DNA from: Viscum album
Taxonomy: Eukaryota; Streptophyta; Magnoliopsida; Santalales; Viscaceae
Length of the DNA stretch: 64,000 nt
Direction of reading: 5' to 3'
NCBI GenBank assembly: GCA_963277665.1
Contig: OY728131.1
Span: 1,391,990,688 to 1,392,054,687 of the forward strand
The position numbers and the translations under genes were made by a program. Below the pieces are notes generated by a model. The model saw only the letters and a program-made list of their open reading frames with translations, did no database searches and had not been told where the DNA came from. Positions 60,310 through 64,000 of this stretch are shown piece by piece; positions within the stretch are counted from its first letter, which is position 1; each line of letters opens with the position of its first letter.

Positions 60310-61022
60310 GGTAAAATGGTTTTACAACATATATGTTGGTTTCTGGAGAATGAAAATGAAGGATTATCTACTACATAAGGATCTTGATCTATCATTAATG
60401 ATTACTAAGATGGAAGAAATGAATAAGGAATAATGGGAGAGGTAGGATACAAAATCATTGGATTTGATTCAGATTTTATTATCCCAAAACATGTCATATA
60501 ATATTTTTAATGTAAAAAAAATCTTTAAATATATGAATACCTATCAATATGTATATTATATGTTTTTAGTAATAAATAATACTTTTAATTTGATTATGGT
60601 GTCTGTAAATATTTTTACAAAAGGTATGCTAGTAATGAATTAAATATATGTCTTGAACATCAAATATAGTCAGTTTGAGTCAGTGATGGAAAATTTTTGA
60701 GATCATAAGTATGTAATGATGTATCATTCACTACTCCCAGAGTATTGGTATATGATGGTTACCATAATTATTAATTCAATTGGTGAGGTAGAACTTATGT
60801 TTATAGATATTATAGTCACAATTTTGAATGAATAAATTCGCCAGAATGAGATTTAAGTGTCTTTTGTAAATAACTATAGTATAGATGGACAAAAAATTTA
60901 TACACTAAAAAAATTTCATAAGAAGCTAAAACTGATGGGAAGTGGGAGAAAATGTATATTAGAAAAAAAATGGGGCCATGTTTTGGAATTATGGGATGAA
61001 ATGTCACTTGAGGAAATATTAT
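60310..61022 (+). pseudogene. Ty1/copia gag relic
   Basis: Plus strand from 60,341: FWRMKMKDYLLHKDLDLSL, EEMNKE-(stop)-WER-(stop)-DTKSL, DLIQILLSQNMSYNIFNV (family WxxxMxDxLxxKxL…WxxxDxKAxxxIxLxLxxxVxxxI), then KYMNTYQYVYY. After a stop near 60,642 come MYHSLLPEYWYMMVTII, IVTILNE-(stop)-IRQNEI (family LLxSLPESYDHxVTxLL…LLxEEIRxN) and a zinc-knuckle remnant with lost cysteines near 60,955-60,990. It is the copia particle protein. Preceded by the PBS, so the 5' end of one element. Stops at Glu/Leu/Arg positions show decay. Confidence 0.78.
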
Positions 61023-63400
61023 AATGATTGGAGAGTTAATTCTAGAATATATTCTTCTAGAATAGGATAATTGAATTATATATTAGAATATTTGAGTGTC
61101 CAACAATTCAGTGCTACCAATTGACTTCATTAATGGATTATAGAAAATTGATCTTTATTTCACTAAAAATATGAGAGTGGATGTATGAATAAATATACAT
61201 AAAAATATTACAAGGATAATTGTGATGATGATGAGTTTTTTATGTCCTAGGAAAGGGTGATGTTTTTTTCAGATCAAGAATAAAAGTTTGTTAATGATTC
61301 AAGGGTTGGAGTTAGTGACCTATAACCAACATAATATTCAATTTTGATTTCAGGTATATTCAAATTCATGAATATTATTAATTATATTATCATATGATGA
61401 GTGTTATTCTTTGTGACAATAATTTGATAATTTCATTGGAGTATTTTTCTCATTGAAATGTTATAGTAGTTCCCAACTATAATGATATTGTTTTAGTGTT
61501 ATGATAATATTATGAAATATATTTCATATGTTCAAGATGAAATATTATAATAGGAAAATGATAATTTTTAGACTATCAGGTTTTGTATGTTAATAAGTAG
61601 AATCTTCTTCTCAATAAGTTTCACACTTGGTAATCTCTAAGACAGGAGCTTGTAAGGAAAAACTCCCCAATAGGAGGTAAATATTTATATACATCTCCAA
61701 ATATTCCTATCAGTAAATTTGTTTATTTATCCTTTGACTTGAGATTATTATTAATGTACATCATGAATCATGTACATTTTTATATTGATTAAAACTATGA
61801 TAACATATACCATGATGAAGTAATATGCATTAGGTGTCTCATAAGTGACATGAAATTAATGAATAAGTTGAGATAGGATTTCTCCATTTTGATATAATGT
61901 ATGTATCTATGTATATTCCTTTGATTGAAATATAATTGTCTGACTAAGTCGATAGGAATGTCATTTTGATGGCGAGTTCTGTTCAAGTAGTCAATGAATT
62001 ATATATCAAATATATAGGTTGATAAAAAAGTGCACAACCCTCTTGTTGAGTTATCAAGAAAAAATTATTCTATTATATAATATGAATTCATATGATGTTG
62101 TTATAAATGTTAAATTAAATTATTTATCAATGGGTACCTTAATGTGTTTTTATATGTTAATATTTGAGTTTTGGTCATCACGCTTAATGACACTAAGAAA
62201 GAGGGTTGGCGTGTTATATTCTATGTGTATCCATAATCTAAAATAAATTATATTTGAATTTAATATTTAAAATAAATATTATTCTAAATATTGGTAAATA
62301 ATTATTATTTAGGTCATGGTGGTCACATAAATTTAATCACTAGTTATTCTAGATTGGAATATGTATTGGTTTAATATTTAAAAAAATTATTTTCTAATTA
62401 GTGTGTATAATATTTATTTATTTGTAAAATTAATAATATAATTTTTTTATTTAAATAATTATTTATTATTCAGGGATTGATAAATTTCATAGAGGATTGA
62501 CGAGGTCAGTCAATGTCCCAGATAAAATGATATATTTTATTTTATATCATTTAATTAAATTGAGACTTATTTATTTAATAAATTATAGTTATAAAATGTT
62601 ATAGAAAATATTATTATTATCGCTATTATTATTTTTAATATTATTTGAAATTTAGGTATATTTATATTTAACAATAAAATAACATCCTCTGTGAAACTAT
62701 TAATTTCTTAACTATGTATATTAACCCACTTATATAATATTTAGACTATGACAGGAGTTATAAATAACATTATTATCCCAAATAAATCTATTAAATACCC
62801 AGTGATATACTCTGACTAATCCTCCTATGAACAACAAATGATCAACTCCCACATCCCTCTCAAGACCAAGAGAACAAGGGATAATCTTTCAATACATAAA
62901 AGTATATTATCATGATCAATAATAAATGATGAATGATATTTTTCCCTCCATGCTAGTACTCAGAGATCCAATGGTGATGTTTTGAGATTCATCAATTATG
63001 CAGATACCACTAGAGTAATTCTAACTTTGATACTTCATAGAAAATATTGTACATTCATAAGATCAACAGAAACCATCAACAAATTAAGAATTATAATTAT
63101 GAAAAAAGAAAAATTATTTTAGGTTAATTATAAATTATATGTGAAAATATCCACTCATTGAGTATTCGAGGGTTTCTTTCATCTAGTTTTTAGGATTATA
63201 TTTGAATAAACAGATGAAAATTTGTTGGTAAAGGTGTAATCTTCTTTGATTATTCCCTGGAGACTAAAATTAGTAAAATAAAAATAACATGCCATTGTAT
63301 AATTACATAAAATATTTCGATGAATCACACATGTTTTTGTTAGTTTTTCAATTCAAAATTATGTTCATTAATACAAATATTGAGATAATGGTATAATTCA
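61023..63400 (+). other. decayed copia pol interval, one weak prepol match
   Basis: Should carry protease, integrase and RT of the right-hand copia element. Only IRCLISDMKLMNKLR at about 61,826-61,873 faintly recalls the LGHISEKGMKLLxKxG prepol block. The 75-codon frame at 62,019-62,246 is not recognisable. Otherwise featureless. Confidence 0.3.
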
Positions 63401-63419
63401 TTTTCATATGACTAATAAT

Positions 63420-63763
63420 AGTCTAAAAATGGATAGAAAACACTAGAAGATCACATCTAGAGGTGCCGAGTATTTTGTCTGAGGGATAAGAATTCATGTT
63501 GTGTAACTGAAAATTACTCATCGTATACCCAATTGCAACCACACAAGGAATATAGTCCTCCATCATGTCCCATATTGTGGGGAAACAACACACAAAATCA
63601 TTACTCATAACTTATTAGATACCAGTTTTCATGTGGCTTGATAGGGTTATATGGTGTATAAATGGTGTCCACAACATATAACCCCCACATAGTTTGCCCC
63701 ATATAGTAGTAGGGTATTTTTTATTCAAAGAGGAAAGGACAAGGAAGCATCCCCTCAGTGGGG
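63420..63763 (-). other. probable 3' end of a LINE relic
   Basis: Slightly GC-richer minus-strand sequence with two short open frames (65 and 61 codons) downstream of the RNase H match. No domain recognised and no clear A-tail seen. Confidence 0.3.
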
Positions 63764-63912
63764 TCGGAAGTGATGAATCCCAAGAGCATCTGCCATCACT
63801 AAAGAAGCACATTCTGGAAGAATGGAGAGAAGGGAATTATAAATTATAAGAGGCTCGTCCAGCCTACCCAAGCGAGCAAGGGAATCCACCGCAAAGATTA
63901 CAGAATCCATGT
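63764..63912 (-). pseudogene. LINE RNase H C-terminal relic (leaves the window)
   Basis: Minus strand from ATG 63,912 reads MDSVIFAVDSLARLGRLDEP, then about 17 residues on ASLVMADALGIHHFRP. This matches the end of plant L1-type LINE RNase H: (N)xVADSLARLG…, then a short proline-containing linker and (L)xxADALG. LINE RNase H follows RT, so the RT should lie beyond the right edge. The frame is open across the match, then stops. Short match, moderate certainty. Confidence 0.45.
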
Positions 63913-64000
63913 CGTTGAAGTATGTGGGTTTTAATTAATATATATGTTGTGTATTCATTGTCAATTGAGAAATATATTCTATATTGTATTAAACAACAAG

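Overview
This window is nuclear DNA of a seed plant, probably an angiosperm; I cannot name the species. It is very AT-rich. Every coding signal I can read belongs to a plant transposable-element family: chromodomain Ty3/gypsy, Ty1/copia, En/Spm-CACTA and LINE. I see no host gene, tRNA, rRNA, CRISPR array or bacterial-type feature. Nearly every reading frame carries stops or frameshifts, so the window is old, repeat-derived, probably heterochromatic sequence.

Layout. (1) 1-9,130: heavily decayed Ty3/gypsy debris on the + strand. The clearest part is a gag-end/protease/RT-start relic joined directly to an integrase C-terminus (7,190-8,640). (2) 9,131-29,652: a minus-strand Ty1/copia element with ~2.0-2.2 kb LTRs, a gag relic near 26.8-27.4 kb and an integrase relic near 24.4 kb. 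Its left LTR is cut in two by a structurally complete minus-strand Ty3/gypsy element (E1, 10,559-21,903; 2.65 kb LTRs; TSD tgatc). E1's gag region is itself interrupted by a ~1 kb A-tailed insert. (3) 31,885-34,038 plus 52,737-53,610: one En/Spm (CACTA) TNP2 transposase relic on the + strand, split in two. The splitter is a gag-only, pol-less minus-strand gypsy element (E3, 34,039-52,736). Inside E3 sits a full-length plus-strand Ty3/gypsy element (E2, 39,785-50,107; 2.73 kb LTRs; TSD cctac). (4) 53.6-60.1 kb: mostly unreadable AT-rich sequence, with a weak second CACTA-type fragment and a gypsy-LTR-like patch that also occurs near 5.5 kb. (5) 59.7 kb to the right edge: the LTR end, primer-binding site and gag of a plus-strand Ty1/copia element, then the RNase H end of a minus-strand LINE that leaves the window.

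The order of events can be read directly. The copia element is older than E1, and E1 is older than its A-tailed insert. TNP2 is older than E3, and E3 is older than E2. LTR pairs of E1 and E2 differ by roughly 12-15% in the stretches I counted by hand. E2 has lost catalytic aspartates in RT and integrase, and many of its stops sit where Gln or Trp is expected, which fits decay of methylated cytosines. Nothing here looks like a functional system. The interest lies in the well-resolved three-deep nest, the gag-only element E3, the A-tailed passenger in E1, and the palindrome-rich LTRs of E2 and E3.
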